The position numbers and the translations under genes were made by a program. Positions 35,318 to 43,474 of a stretch of 64,000 nucleotides of DNA are shown here, piece by piece. The notes below the pieces were generated by a model. It was not told the origin of the DNA. It ran no database searches and saw nothing but the letters and a program-made list of their open reading frames with translations. The DNA lies in contig NZ_SCNL01000012.1 of NCBI RefSeq assembly GCF_005502745.1, forward strand, positions 62,001-126,000, read 5' to 3'. Every line of letters starts with the position of its first letter. Position 1 is the first letter of the stretch. Origin of the DNA: Sphingomonas sp. 3P27F8 (GTDB taxonomy: Bacteria; Pseudomonadota; Alphaproteobacteria; Sphingomonadales; Sphingomonadaceae).

Positions 35318-37071
35318 CCGAATGCGCCGTGCATCCACCAGCTGAGATCACCCGTCGCCGGCTCGACGCCGTCGCCGCGCCGGAACAGCCAGAACCGTCG
35401 TCCCTCGCGATCCTCCACGCGGAAATAGTCGCGCACCGCCCAGACCTCGCCGCTTCGCACCCACCATTCACCATGGATGCGCTCGGGGCCGTCGCCCGCC
35501 ACCACGTCGTGCATCTGGCCGCGCCACGCGAAGCGGCGCGGCGGATGGTCGGGCAACAGCGCGATGACATTCGCGAGCGGCTCGGGGCGCGGCAGCAGCC
35601 GTGCCGGTCGCTTCCAGGCCGGCCAGCCGGTCGGCTGCGCCAGCGCCGGCACCTGCACCACCGCCCGCTCCGGGACATCGCTCTCGACCGCGCTTGCCTT
35701 GAACAGCGCGCGATGACCGATCCGCCCGGCAAGCTGGTCGACGAGCAAGGCAATGTCGCCATCATGGCCCTCGCGTCCCAGGACGCTGCCAAGCGCTTCG
35801 GCATCAAGCGGTTCGACATGCCCGGCAACGAGCCGGGCGGTCTCGATCCCCATGCCCGGATCGATTGTCTCGATCCGCAAGTGGAGCAACCGGCCGAGAT
35901 GACGCGGATCGCGACTGGCACGCGCGAGGCCGATCGCCATGAGTTGCTCGCTGCCGTCGATACGCACCAGCGCGAGCGTCATCTGCCGCGCGCCAAGCCC
36001 GCCCTCGCGCAAGAGCGCGACAAGGTCGCCGACAAGGTCGGTCAGGACCTGCCCGATTGCCTCGGCCGTCCCGATCGGTTCAAGCAAGCGTCGCTCGGCC
36101 CCCGGTGCCTCGAACGGCACGACGCCCTCGATCGGCTCGGCGATGCGCCCGATCGCCTGATCGAGCCGCTCGATCGTGCCGCGCCCCAGCCGCCGCGCCA
36201 GCGGTCCACGCGGCATCGGCAACAGATCGGCGATCCGCTCGATACCGAAGCGCTGCGCGGCGGTCAGCGCGCCTTGGTCGAGCCGCAAGGCAGCAACCGG
36301 GAGCGGCGCCAGCGCGTCGATAGTCGCGCCCGGCGGCACGACGGTCACGTGCGCCGCGGCATGGCGCGCGACAGCGTGGGCAGCACCGAGCGTATCGGCG
36401 AACGCGACATGCGCGGTCAGCCGCAGTCGGGCGAAAAACCGGACCAGCCGTCGCGCGAACGCCGTCTCTCCGCCGAACAGATGCGCGACGCCGGTCATGT
36501 CGAGGATCAGGCCGTCCGGCGCCGACACGGCCGCAATAGGTGTCCAGTGCCTGACGGCATGAAGGGCGAGACGATGGAGCGCGGCGCGGTCGCGGTCGCC
36601 GTCCGCCGGCTGCACCGCAAGATCGGCGACCAGGGCCTTGGCTTGCGTCACCGCCATACCGGGCAGCAATCCCAGTGCGAGGGCATCGGCATTGGCGGCA
36701 TGGATCACATTGTGCTGACCGTGCTGGATCGCGAGCACCAGCGGCCGCGCCGCCGCGATCGTCGCTTGCAGGGGCATTGCCCCGCTGCAGCCGCCGTCAT
36801 CGACCGGCATGGCGCGGAACGGATGGCTCGCGGCCTCCGAGCGGCGTCCCATCTCACGATGCAGCGGCTGACGGTGCGGCGCCACGCCGCCTTGCGCCCA
36901 GCGCGCGCCTGGCCGCCAATGTCCGCCCCGCGGTACCGAGCAGTCGCCGGGATCGTCTTCGATCGGCAGCGCGACCGGTGCGATCGCCTCAGGCGGCGCG
37001 TGCGTGGTGTCCTGCCCCAGCCGCTCGATCGGCAAATGGGGCAGGAAGACCGAGGCGACCCTGCGCATCAC
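35314..37071 (-). CDS. imuB: ImuB, Y-family polymerase-like mutasome protein
   Basis: A 585-residue protein of the Y-family polymerase fold. The first motif, where active enzymes carry catalytic acidic residues, reads [14 protein letters not shown], so it is the inactive ImuB type that bridges DnaE2, ImuA and the sliding clamp. The palm/finger region holds [18 protein letters not shown]; the thumb has [21 protein letters not shown]. The C-terminal extension (beyond residue about 340) is typical. Its start lies 83 bases inside imuA and its stop overlaps dnaE2. Confidence 0.92.
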   Translation of the reverse strand: MMRRVASVFLPHLPIERLGQDTTHAPPEAIAPVALPIEDDPGDCSVPRGGHWRPGARWAQGGVAPHRQPLHREMGRRSEAASHPFRAMPVDDGGCSGAMPLQATIAAARPLVLAIQHGQHNVIHAANADALALGLLPGMAVTQAKALVADLAVQPADGDRDRAALHRLALHAVRHWTPIAAVSAPDGLILDMTGVAHLFGGETAFARRLVRFFARLRLTAHVAFADTLGAAHAVARHAAAHVTVVPPGATIDALAPLPVAALRLDQGALTAAQRFGIERIADLLPMPRGPLARRLGRGTIERLDQAIGRIAEPIEGVVPFEAPGAERRLLEPIGTAEAIGQVLTDLVGDLVALLREGGLGARQMTLALVRIDGSEQLMAIGLARASRDPRHLGRLLHLRIETIDPGMGIETARLVAGHVEPLDAEALGSVLGREGHDGDIALLVDQLAGRIGHRALFKASAVESDVPERAVVQVPALAQPTGWPAWKRPARLLPRPEPLANVIALLPDHPPRRFAWRGQMHDVVAGDGPERIHGEWWVRSGEVWAVRDYFRVEDREGRRFWLFRRGDGVEPATGDLSWWMHGAFG

Positions 37072-37741
37072 AGCCCTCCAGCGTCAGAGTGAAGGGATTG
37101 CCGTTGCGCTGGCGGACAAGTTCGACCGTCCACCGGGCCCGGCCGACCCCCGGGATCCCGAGCGGCGCCGAGGGTGCGCAGCCGATCCGCCAGCGCGTGG
37201 TCGCCGCCGACGGCTCGGCCAGCGGACATGTCCCGAGCTTGCGCCAACGTCGCAACAAGAGTGCGGGCGTCCGTCCATCGGCGGCCGCCAGCTGCAGGCG
37301 GCGCGACGCGGTCATGTCGATGCGCCGCACATCGCCGACGACGGCGGACAAGCCACCGTGACGCAGCGCATCCTCCATTACCGCGAGCAATTCGCGCTCG
37401 TCGCGCGCTTGCGCCAGCACCAGCCGATCGGGCACCAGCCCGGCCTGTTCGAGCCCGGGCGCGTAAAGGTCGAAGCGCGTCAGGGCCCAGAGCACGGGAG
37501 CGCTGGGCAACGCTCGCGCCGCGATGCCCGCAAGAAACAAGGTCGTGGCCGCGTCCTCCGCCAGCGTCGGCGCGGCTGCCGCCACCTCGTGCAGGCCGCC
37601 CGTGGCCAAACCGCCATCGGCGAGCCGACCGTCAACCTCCTCGATTCCGAACGCAACCGCCCCGCCGCCGCGCGCGGGCGCGTCGAGGGCCGCGATGCGC
37701 CGGCGCAAATCGGCGATAGGGTCGAGGCAAGCAACTTCCAT
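36989..37741 (-). CDS. imuA: ImuA, SOS mutasome protein (RecA/SulA-like)
   Basis: A 250-residue protein, the first gene of the imuA-imuB-dnaE2 cassette. The N-terminal half contains the RecA-like core (GLHEVAAAAPTLAEDAATTLFLAGIAARA). It lacks a normal Walker A, as is usual for ImuA. A basic C-terminal part follows (TVELVRQRNGNPF, the typical terminal segment). A perfect LexA box lies 21 bases upstream of its ATG. The long overlap with imuB suggests coupled translation. Confidence 0.9.
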   Translation of the reverse strand: MEVACLDPIADLRRRIAALDAPARGGGAVAFGIEEVDGRLADGGLATGGLHEVAAAAPTLAEDAATTLFLAGIAARALPSAPVLWALTRFDLYAPGLEQAGLVPDRLVLAQARDERELLAVMEDALRHGGLSAVVGDVRRIDMTASRRLQLAAADGRTPALLLRRWRKLGTCPLAEPSAATTRWRIGCAPSAPLGIPGVGRARWTVELVRQRNGNPFTLTLEGCDAQGRLGLPAPFADRAAGAGHHARAA

Positions 37742-37761
37742 TAGAACTCATAGAATCATAT

Positions 37762-37776
37762 GTTCTTATTATGTTC
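37762..37776. promoter_or_regulatory. LexA box (SOS) upstream of imuA
   Basis: GTTC-TTATTAT-GTTC matches the alphaproteobacterial LexA consensus GTTC-N7-GTTC exactly. It lies 21 bases before imuA (minus strand) and 131 bases before the rightward small gene at 37907, in an AT-rich promoter region. It should repress the mutasome operon until DNA damage. Confidence 0.9.
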
Positions 37777-37906
37777 CGCTCGTCTGGAAGATTCGTCAAC
37801 CGCCTCCCTCATTTTTAGTGGAGGACACGGCCATGGAGGAACGCGGCACGCTTCGGACGGTTGAGAGACCGGAGACAGATTCGCGCACTATCAGTGGAGA
37901 ATAGCG

Positions 37907-38218
37907 ATGGATGTGGCCACCACGCCAGCGTTCGAGCGCATTGCCCGCGTGCTCGCCGGACAGCATTTCAGTCGCAATGCAGACGGCAATGACGCGCATG
38001 CCGCCGAAACGGTCGACACTCAGTGGGCCGACTTTCGCGATGACGCGATATCCGTACTCAAGACATTGCGCGAGCCCGATGCCGAGATGGAGCGCGCCGG
38101 GGACATCGCTGTCTGGGGCCGAATGATCGCAGCAGCGCTCGGCGATCCGGCCGGCGACCGGGCCGCACTGGCCGAGGCACCCGAACCCGGTACCGACCCG
38201 CTGCACGAAGGCCCCTGA
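37907..38218 (+). CDS. Hypothetical protein divergent from the imu operon
   Basis: A 103-residue acidic protein (start GTGGAGA site, ATG 37907) with no recognised domain. It contains FERIARVLAGQHFS, then DAISVLKTLREPDAEM and VWGRMIAAALGDPAG, all helical. It could be driven by the LexA-controlled divergent region. Alternatively, GGAAC (37838) followed after 16 bases by GGTT resembles a general-stress promoter. A 23-codon frame (37832-37903) with GGAGG before its ATG ends three bases upstream and may be a leader peptide. Confidence 0.6.
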   Translation: MDVATTPAFERIARVLAGQHFSRNADGNDAHAAETVDTQWADFRDDAISVLKTLREPDAEMERAGDIAVWGRMIAAALGDPAGDRAALAEAPEPGTDPLHEGP

Positions 38219-38223
38219 CCAGT

Positions 38224-38793
38224 TCAACGCGCGCGCAGCGACCGGAACGTGATCGACCAGCGCGTCTGTTCCATCTCGGCGATGCTATGCTCCCAGCCGT
38301 CGCGCACCTCGCCCGCCAGATGATAGATCGACCGTGGCGCAAGCGGCGCCGAGGCCCGCTCGAACCCTCGCTCCAGGCGGCGTCGCAGTCGCAGCACGGC
38401 CGGCACGCCAAGGGAAATGCCCACGACATGCTCGTAAACCGGTCGATCGCGATGCCAACCGATCCCCGCGCCTGGATCGTAGCGAATGACCAGCGCCTGG
38501 ACGAGATCGCCCGCCGCCATTCCAGCGAATGCAGCCGCGCGGTCGCGCACCGGCAGCAGCCATTCCGGGATCGAATCGGCCGGCGCCATCCGGCCGCGCT
38601 CGAAATCGTAGCGGGACCCGAACGACGCGGTCAGCCGCTTGCCGAGCCAGCCCTGGAACTTGAACGGTTCGAGCGGGCTCGCGTCAATCCGGGCGATGAG
38701 TTCGCGCTCTTCACCGGACGAGATGATGTCGCGCGCCCAGGCGAACCCGGGCACGACGGGCGTCCCGAACAGATCGCCGCTCACCACATTCAC
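38224..38793 (-). CDS. AlkB-like 2-oxoglutarate/Fe(II) dioxygenase
   Basis: A 189-residue dioxygenase of the AlkB family, which repairs alkylated bases by oxidative demethylation. Iron ligands are His and Asp in GWHRDRP (about residues 117-123) and the distal His in GWEHSIAEM. The 2-oxoglutarate-binding arginines follow in RWSITFRSLR. The N-terminal nucleotide-recognition lid is compact. Its GTG start overlaps the stop of the preceding gene (GTGA). It is the last gene of an operon that begins with an SRAP gene under a LexA box, so SOS induction is likely. Confidence 0.9.
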   Translation of the reverse strand: MNVVSGDLFGTPVVPGFAWARDIISSGEERELIARIDASPLEPFKFQGWLGKRLTASFGSRYDFERGRMAPADSIPEWLLPVRDRAAAFAGMAAGDLVQALVIRYDPGAGIGWHRDRPVYEHVVGISLGVPAVLRLRRRLERGFERASAPLAPRSIYHLAGEVRDGWEHSIAEMEQTRWSITFRSLRAR

Positions 38794-39197
38794 CAGGGTA
38801 GCGACCCGATGAACTCAACGAGCTCGCCAAACGCCGCATCGTCGAACCCGAGCCCATGGTCGGTATCGACGAGGGGGGCGATCGCCGCAGCGTCCATCAC
38901 GTGATCCTCCGCCAGATGCCGCTCGGGATCGTGTAAATCCTGCCATTTGCGCAAGGCAACAAGCCGGGCATCGATCGCCGCGGCCTTGATCGCTTCGACG
39001 TCGAGATGGGTCGTCAGTGCGTCACGACGGGCAACACCGTCCCAGCGGAGCTCGTGCGCAAGGTTCCCCAGCGCGCGCCGCGCTGCCGCCAAGTCGCCGA
39101 CCGTCACCCCGACCGCGTTGAGTGCCGACCGCTCCCCGTCACCAGCCGCTGTCGGCACACCATCCTCCGCCACGCGAATCGTTTCCATCATCGCCAT
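38790..39197 (-). CDS. Hypothetical protein between SRAP and AlkB genes
   Basis: A 135-residue acidic protein with no recognised domain. It has an AAGGA ribosome site and follows the SRAP gene by 14 bases; its stop overlaps the AlkB start. The middle (GNLAHELRWDGVARRDALTT) and the C-terminus (LGFDDAAFGELVEFI) look conserved. Being the central gene of a repair operon suggests a role in the response to alkylation or DNA damage, but nothing in the sequence shows a mechanism. Confidence 0.65.
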   Translation of the reverse strand: MAMMETIRVAEDGVPTAAGDGERSALNAVGVTVGDLAAARRALGNLAHELRWDGVARRDALTTHLDVEAIKAAAIDARLVALRKWQDLHDPERHLAEDHVMDAAAIAPLVDTDHGLGFDDAAFGELVEFIGSLPW

Positions 39198-39211
39198 CGA
39201 AAATCCTTAAT

Positions 39212-39724
39212 CTAGAGCGCGAGCTCGCTTTGCCGCGGCGCGCCGTCATCTTCCCACAATTCGACCTTGAACGTGTGCGCGGGAAGCGCTGTCAGGATAT
39301 CGGTTTCCGGCACCTCCCGATCAAGCCACGCCATTCGATCGCTTCGAGGAATCACCACCATCTGCCGCTCGGAATAGGGCGCCACATCCGGGTTGGCGGC
39401 GACCGTCAGCGCGGCATAGGCGCTCGCCCAACGCGGCGTTGCCGGCCGCCAGATTCCGGCAAGATAGAAATGCTCGCCGTCGATCCGCGTGAAGCGATAC
39501 CGCCGGTTCTTCCGGCTGTGAAAAAACTCCGACGCCGGAATAAGACAACGATTGTGCGGAAAAGTCCGGCCTTCGGCACGCACGACCTCGAACGGCCGCT
39601 CGTCGGGCCAGGCCGGCTCCAACCCCCAAATTAGATTGACCATCTCGCGCGTATCATCCCGGCCATAGCGAATGATCGCGCCCGGTGCGCCGATCCGATC
39701 GGCATGCGTCGTCTTGTTGGTCAT
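39212..39724 (-). CDS. SRAP-family protein lacking catalytic Cys2 and His
   Basis: A 170-residue member of the SRAP (YedK/HMCES) family, which caps abasic sites in single-stranded DNA through Cys2. Here the protein begins MTNKTTHADR and has no Cys2. The Asn of HNRCLIP and the Glu of ASEFFH are kept, but the position of the catalytic His (usually HxRMP) is Ser in YSERQMVVI. It is therefore probably unable to crosslink abasic sites. The in-frame codons just before the ATG read T-C-R-S, perhaps a relic of the normal N-terminus. First gene of a LexA-box operon. Confidence 0.82.
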   Translation of the reverse strand: MTNKTTHADRIGAPGAIIRYGRDDTREMVNLIWGLEPAWPDERPFEVVRAEGRTFPHNRCLIPASEFFHSRKNRRYRFTRIDGEHFYLAGIWRPATPRWASAYAALTVAANPDVAPYSERQMVVIPRSDRMAWLDREVPETDILTALPAHTFKVELWEDDGAPRQSELAL

Positions 39725-39791
39725 GGAGCGGCACGTCCTTTCCGTCGATACGTTCTCGCACTAGCATCCATCGTCCCGACTCGATTGATTA

Positions 39792-39806
39792 GAACATAGC
39801 AGGAAC
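39792..39806. promoter_or_regulatory. LexA box (SOS) shared by divergent SRAP genes
   Basis: GAAC-ATAGCAG-GAAC is a perfect LexA box read on the minus strand as GTTC-N7-GTTC. It lies 68 bases before the leftward SRAP operon and 42 bases before the rightward SRAP gene, so one site can control both. Confidence 0.88.
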
Positions 39807-39847
39807 GCGCCCGACGATCAAAGGCGGGCAGGAGCAAGCGTCAGACG

Positions 39848-40450
39848 ATGTGCAACGACTATCGCAACAACGTCGACCTCGACACGATCGCGAGCGATTT
39901 TAGCGACATCAAGATCAAGATCACCTACCCCGACGGCGCGCCCAATATCGAGGCGCGCGCGGATATCCGCATTACCGAGGTGGCGCCAATCGTGCGCGCG
40001 GGCACGGAACCCGGCACGGGAGAACTCGTCCAGCGGCGCTGGAGCTGGCCCGGCACACACGGCAAACCCGTCTACAATTTCCGCTCGGACGGCCGCGACT
40101 TCGGCAGCAACCGCTGCCTCATCATCACCGACGGTTTCTACGAGTTCACCGACCCAGGGCCGCTAGATGGCGCACCTAAGAAGCGACTTAAGGACAAGTG
40201 GCTCTTCACGCTGAAGGGCCATCGCTGGTTCTGTATCGCCGGCATCTGGCGCACAGACCCCAAGGTCGGTGAAGCCTTCACCATGCTCACGACCGAACCG
40301 GGTCCCGATATTGCTCCATATCACAACCGCCAAGTCGTCGTGTTACGACGCGACGACTGGGTACGCTGGCTCGACCCCGCCACGCCCGCGCGCGACGTGT
40401 TACGTCTGCTGCCAGCGGGCAGTCTCGAGGTCGTGCAGGTCCAGCGATAA
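39848..40450 (+). CDS. SRAP-family (YedK/HMCES-like) abasic-site protein
   Basis: A 200-residue SRAP protein starting MCNDYR, so Cys2 is free after removal of the start Met and can form the thiazolidine link with an abasic site. The other active-site residues are present: Asn in SNRCLII, Glu in DGFYEF, His in YHNRQVVVL. It is divergent from a degenerate paralogue, and both face one LexA box. It ends 15 bases from the convergent ligase gene. Role in protecting abasic sites in single-stranded DNA follows from the family. Confidence 0.9.
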   Translation: MCNDYRNNVDLDTIASDFSDIKIKITYPDGAPNIEARADIRITEVAPIVRAGTEPGTGELVQRRWSWPGTHGKPVYNFRSDGRDFGSNRCLIITDGFYEFTDPGPLDGAPKKRLKDKWLFTLKGHRWFCIAGIWRTDPKVGEAFTMLTTEPGPDIAPYHNRQVVVLRRDDWVRWLDPATPARDVLRLLPAGSLEVVQVQR

Positions 40451-40465
40451 ACGCTCTGTGCGCGG

Positions 40466-41479
40466 TCAAACGACGGTCGACAGCTCTCCGGGTCGAAGCT
40501 CGTACTGCAGTTGATCCATCGTACACTGTCCCGGCGCCTTGTCGGGCCGCCAGCGCAGCAGGCGGGTGCCGTGGCGAAATCGCTCACCGGTCACCTGATC
40601 GTAGATCACTTCGATCACCAGCTCGGGGCGCAGCGGTTCCCACGGGCTCTCTTTGCCCGCATTCCATCGGCTCGGACCGCCGGGCGCCTTACCGGTGAAT
40701 CCTGGCGGCGCGATCAGCGGAGCCAAGCGTGCTGCCAGCGCAACGCGCTCGTCGGCGGCAATCGCGCTGGTAAATCCGACATGGTTTAGCTTGCCCTCTT
40801 GATCGTACAGGCCGAGCAGCAGCGACGCGATGCCGGCCCCTTGTGCCGCACGTCGGAAACCACCGACGACACAATCGGCGGTCCGCAACTGTTTGACCTT
40901 GAGCATTGCGCGCTCGCCATGGCGATACGGCTCGTCGAGCCGCTTGGCGACAACACCGTCGAGCGCGCCGCCGCTCGTAGCGAGCCATGCCTTCGCATCG
41001 GCGACGTCCATGCTCTTTGGCGACAGCAAGAGCGATGGCTGCCGGTTGGCGCGATGAAGGCGCTCGAGCGCTGTGCGTCGCTGGGATAACGGCCGGTCGC
41101 CAAGCGCCGCACCGTCGAGCGCCAGGATATCAAACAGCATCAATTGCGCCGGCGTTTCTTTCGAGAGCTTCGCGATCCGGCTGGCGGCCGGGTGCAGCCG
41201 CGCCTGCAGCGCATCGAACGACAGGATATCGCCGACCGGCAGGATGATCTCGCCATCGACCACGAAACGCTTCGCCTTAAGCGACGCCAGCATGCTGGCA
41301 AGCTCGGGAAAGTAACGATCGAGGCGCTTGCCCGATTTCGACCAGATCGCGATGTCAGCGCCCTCACGCGTCGCGATCGCGCGGAATCCGTCCCATTTGG
41401 GCTCGAACTGCCAACCTTCCCCTTCGGGCAAAGCCTCGACCAGCTTGGCTTCCATCGGTGTGGGCGCGATCTTGTCCAT
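40466..41479 (-). CDS. ATP-dependent DNA ligase (LigC-like)
   Basis: A 337-residue ATP-dependent ligase with only the nucleotidyl-transferase and OB domains, the LigC layout. The adenylated lysine is in KWDGFRA (motif I, near residue 29). FVVDGEIIL is motif III, LDGVVAKRLDEPY motif IV, and AMLKVKQLRTADCVVGG motif V. LigC enzymes act in short-patch base-excision repair or back up end joining. It lies next to SRAP, LigD and exonuclease III genes, which fits repair of oxidised or abasic DNA. Confidence 0.9.
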   Translation of the reverse strand: MDKIAPTPMEAKLVEALPEGEGWQFEPKWDGFRAIATREGADIAIWSKSGKRLDRYFPELASMLASLKAKRFVVDGEIILPVGDILSFDALQARLHPAASRIAKLSKETPAQLMLFDILALDGAALGDRPLSQRRTALERLHRANRQPSLLLSPKSMDVADAKAWLATSGGALDGVVAKRLDEPYRHGERAMLKVKQLRTADCVVGGFRRAAQGAGIASLLLGLYDQEGKLNHVGFTSAIAADERVALAARLAPLIAPPGFTGKAPGGPSRWNAGKESPWEPLRPELVIEVIYDQVTGERFRHGTRLLRWRPDKAPGQCTMDQLQYELRPGELSTVV

Positions 41480-41590
41480 GATAGGTCAACTGGAGAGCGG
41501 CTCGCCCGTTCCACCGGTGCGGCAAGAGCGTCGCTCAGCACTGGTTCAGGCAAGGCGCGATAAGGAGCCTGTCTAGCAAAGGATCGTGAC

Positions 41591-41989
41591 ATGCTGATCG
41601 CAAGACTGTTCTTGGGCGTCGCCCTGCTCGCAACCGGTGCGAGTGCCGTGGCCCGCCCGGACGACAATGGTCGGGGCGAAGCAAAGCTCGCCAAAATCAT
41701 CGACGGCAGGATCGCTGGTAAGCCCGTCGATTGCGTCGATCTGCAGCGGATCGACTCCACCGAAATTATCGACGGCACCGCGATCGTCTATCGCGACGGC
41801 AATCGCCTCTACGTCAACCGACCAAGAAGCGGGCGGGAGTCTCTCGACTCCGATGACATTCTCTCGACCAAGGCCTGGTCGACGCAATTGTGCAACATCG
41901 ACATCGTCCGACTAATCGACCGCACGTCCTACTTTCCGCGCGGCTCCGTCGGATTGGGCGAATTCGTGCCCTATACCAAGCACAGGTAA
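41591..41989 (+). CDS. Exported hypothetical protein
   Basis: A 132-residue protein with a clear signal peptide (about 21 residues, cleavage after ASA). The mature part has VDCVDLQRIDSTEIIDGTAI, and a second cysteine near residue 101 (TQLCNIDIVRLID) that may pair with the first. Proteins of this type are common in sphingomonads, with unknown function. No operon partner is evident. Confidence 0.65.
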   Translation: MLIARLFLGVALLATGASAVARPDDNGRGEAKLAKIIDGRIAGKPVDCVDLQRIDSTEIIDGTAIVYRDGNRLYVNRPRSGRESLDSDDILSTKAWSTQLCNIDIVRLIDRTSYFPRGSVGLGEFVPYTKHR

Positions 41990-42082
41990 ATTGGATCCCG
42001 CGCCATCGCCTGCGGTGATGGCGCCTCGGTTCAATATCTTGATTGGCATTCCTTTCTCCCCATCTCATGGTGAGGAGAGAGC

Positions 42083-42349
42083 ATGATGGCCAATGGCTGG
42101 GCGCCCGACGGCGCGGTTCAGGAACAGATCGACGACACGGTAACCGACGCCGTGCTCCGCGCCCGCGGCATGATGCCGAGCGGCGACGGTCTCGCTGAGT
42201 GCGAAGATTGCGGCGACGATATTCCCCAGCGGCGGCGGCAAGCCTTGCCGGGCACCCGAACCTGTATTTCCTGCCAGGCCATCCGCGACGCGTCGCTCCG
42301 CAGTGCCGGGATCAACCGCCGCGGGAGCAAGGATAGCCAGCTGCGCTGA
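42083..42349 (+). CDS. DksA/TraR-type C4 zinc-finger protein (YbiI-like)
   Basis: An 88-residue protein whose C-terminal half is a DksA/TraR zinc finger: CEDCGDDIPQ and CISC supply the four cysteines. It lacks the long coiled coil of true DksA, so it is the short YbiI type with unproven effect on RNA polymerase. Start choice between two adjacent ATGs is open. The next gene begins one base after its stop. Confidence 0.85.
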   Translation: MMANGWAPDGAVQEQIDDTVTDAVLRARGMMPSGDGLAECEDCGDDIPQRRRQALPGTRTCISCQAIRDASLRSAGINRRGSKDSQLR

Positions 42350-42350
42350 C

Positions 42351-42674
42351 ATGCGCAATCCTGTCACGCCCGATGGCCGCTATTTCGTAGTCCGTGGCCG
42401 ATTGTGGCGAATGGTCAACCCTGCTTTGTCCGAGACCGACCGGCAAAAGCTCGTCGAAGAATTGATGCGCGCGCGGCGCGCGGTCGGCGCCGCCAAGCGA
42501 CAGGGCGACACGGTCGCGGAAGACGCGGCACACGCAGCGGTGGATGACGCCAAACGCGCGCTCGGCGAGCGCGGCCCGGTCTGGTGGCGTGATGGAGCGC
42601 CCGACCTCAATCGGCATATGGTCCGAACGACACCCTATGCCGACTGGTATGCGAAACAGCACGAGCCCGACTAG
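42351..42674 (+). CDS. Conserved hypothetical protein
   Basis: A 107-residue basic protein that starts one base after the zinc-finger gene. The opening PDGRYFVVRGRLWRM and the closing WWRDGAPDLNRHMVRTTPY form a conserved-looking frame around a helical middle. I have the impression that such proteins are widespread in alphaproteobacteria near repair genes, but I cannot name a function. Its end overlaps the convergent xth gene by four bases. Confidence 0.7.
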   Translation: MRNPVTPDGRYFVVRGRLWRMVNPALSETDRQKLVEELMRARRAVGAAKRQGDTVAEDAAHAAVDDAKRALGERGPVWWRDGAPDLNRHMVRTTPYADWYAKQHEPD

Positions 42675-43474
42675 GCCTTGCGGCGTCGACGCGATTGCGT
42701 TTCGTCTGTCAGCTCGATCCAGACCGGTGCATGATCGCTGGTCTTTTCCCAGCCGCGCACATCGCGATCGACCTCGGCGGCGCGGAGGCGCTGGGCGAGC
42801 GCCGGGCTCAGCAACAGGTGATCAATTCGCAGCCCGGCGTTGCGGGCGAACGCATTCCGGAAATAGTCCCAGAAGGTGTAGATCGTCTCGCCGGGATGGC
42901 GCGCGCGCAGCGCGTCGGTCCAACCTTGCGCCACAAGCCGCGCGAAGGCGCTACGTACCTCAGGTGCGAACAGGGCATCGTCCAGCCAGCGTTCGGGTTT
43001 GTAGACATCGAGATCGGTCGGCATCACGTTGAAATCGCCGGCGAGCATGACGGGCAGACCGCTGTCGAGCAGCCCGGCGGCGTGCTCGATCAATCGCTCG
43101 AACCAGGCAAGCTTATAGTCGAACTTCGGACCGGGGCGCGGATTGCCATTGGGCAGATACAAACCGCCGATCAGGATACCGTTGACCGCCGCCTCGATGT
43201 AGCGGCTTTGCGTTGCGTCGGGGTCGCCCGGCAGCCCACGGCGCGTCTCGTGGATCTCGCCAACCCGGCTCAGCATCGCGACGCCGTTCCAGCTCTTCTG
43301 CCCGTGCCAAATCGCATCATAGCCAGCGTCGCGAATGGCCTTTTCGGGAAACTTCTCCTGCGGCGCCTTCAATTCCTGCAGAACGACCACGTCGGGCTGG
43401 CTGTCGGCCAGCCAGCGAAGCAGCACTGGCAGGCGGCCGTTGACGCCGTTCACGTTGTAGGTCGCAATCTTCAC
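42671..43474 (-). CDS. xthA: Exodeoxyribonuclease III
   Basis: A 267-residue enzyme of the exonuclease III/AP endonuclease family, cutting at abasic sites and removing blocked 3' ends. Motifs: TYNVNGVNGRL at the N-terminus, LQELKAP with the metal-binding Glu, GLYLPNGNP with the catalytic Tyr region, AGDFNVMP, WDYFRNAFARNAGLRIDH, and the terminal TSDHAPVW with the catalytic His. GTG 43474 overlaps the ligD stop (GTGA), which rejects the longer frame. Coupling to LigD suggests that it prepares ends for that ligase. Confidence 0.93.
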   Translation of the reverse strand: MKIATYNVNGVNGRLPVLLRWLADSQPDVVVLQELKAPQEKFPEKAIRDAGYDAIWHGQKSWNGVAMLSRVGEIHETRRGLPGDPDATQSRYIEAAVNGILIGGLYLPNGNPRPGPKFDYKLAWFERLIEHAAGLLDSGLPVMLAGDFNVMPTDLDVYKPERWLDDALFAPEVRSAFARLVAQGWTDALRARHPGETIYTFWDYFRNAFARNAGLRIDHLLLSPALAQRLRAAEVDRDVRGWEKTSDHAPVWIELTDETQSRRRRKA

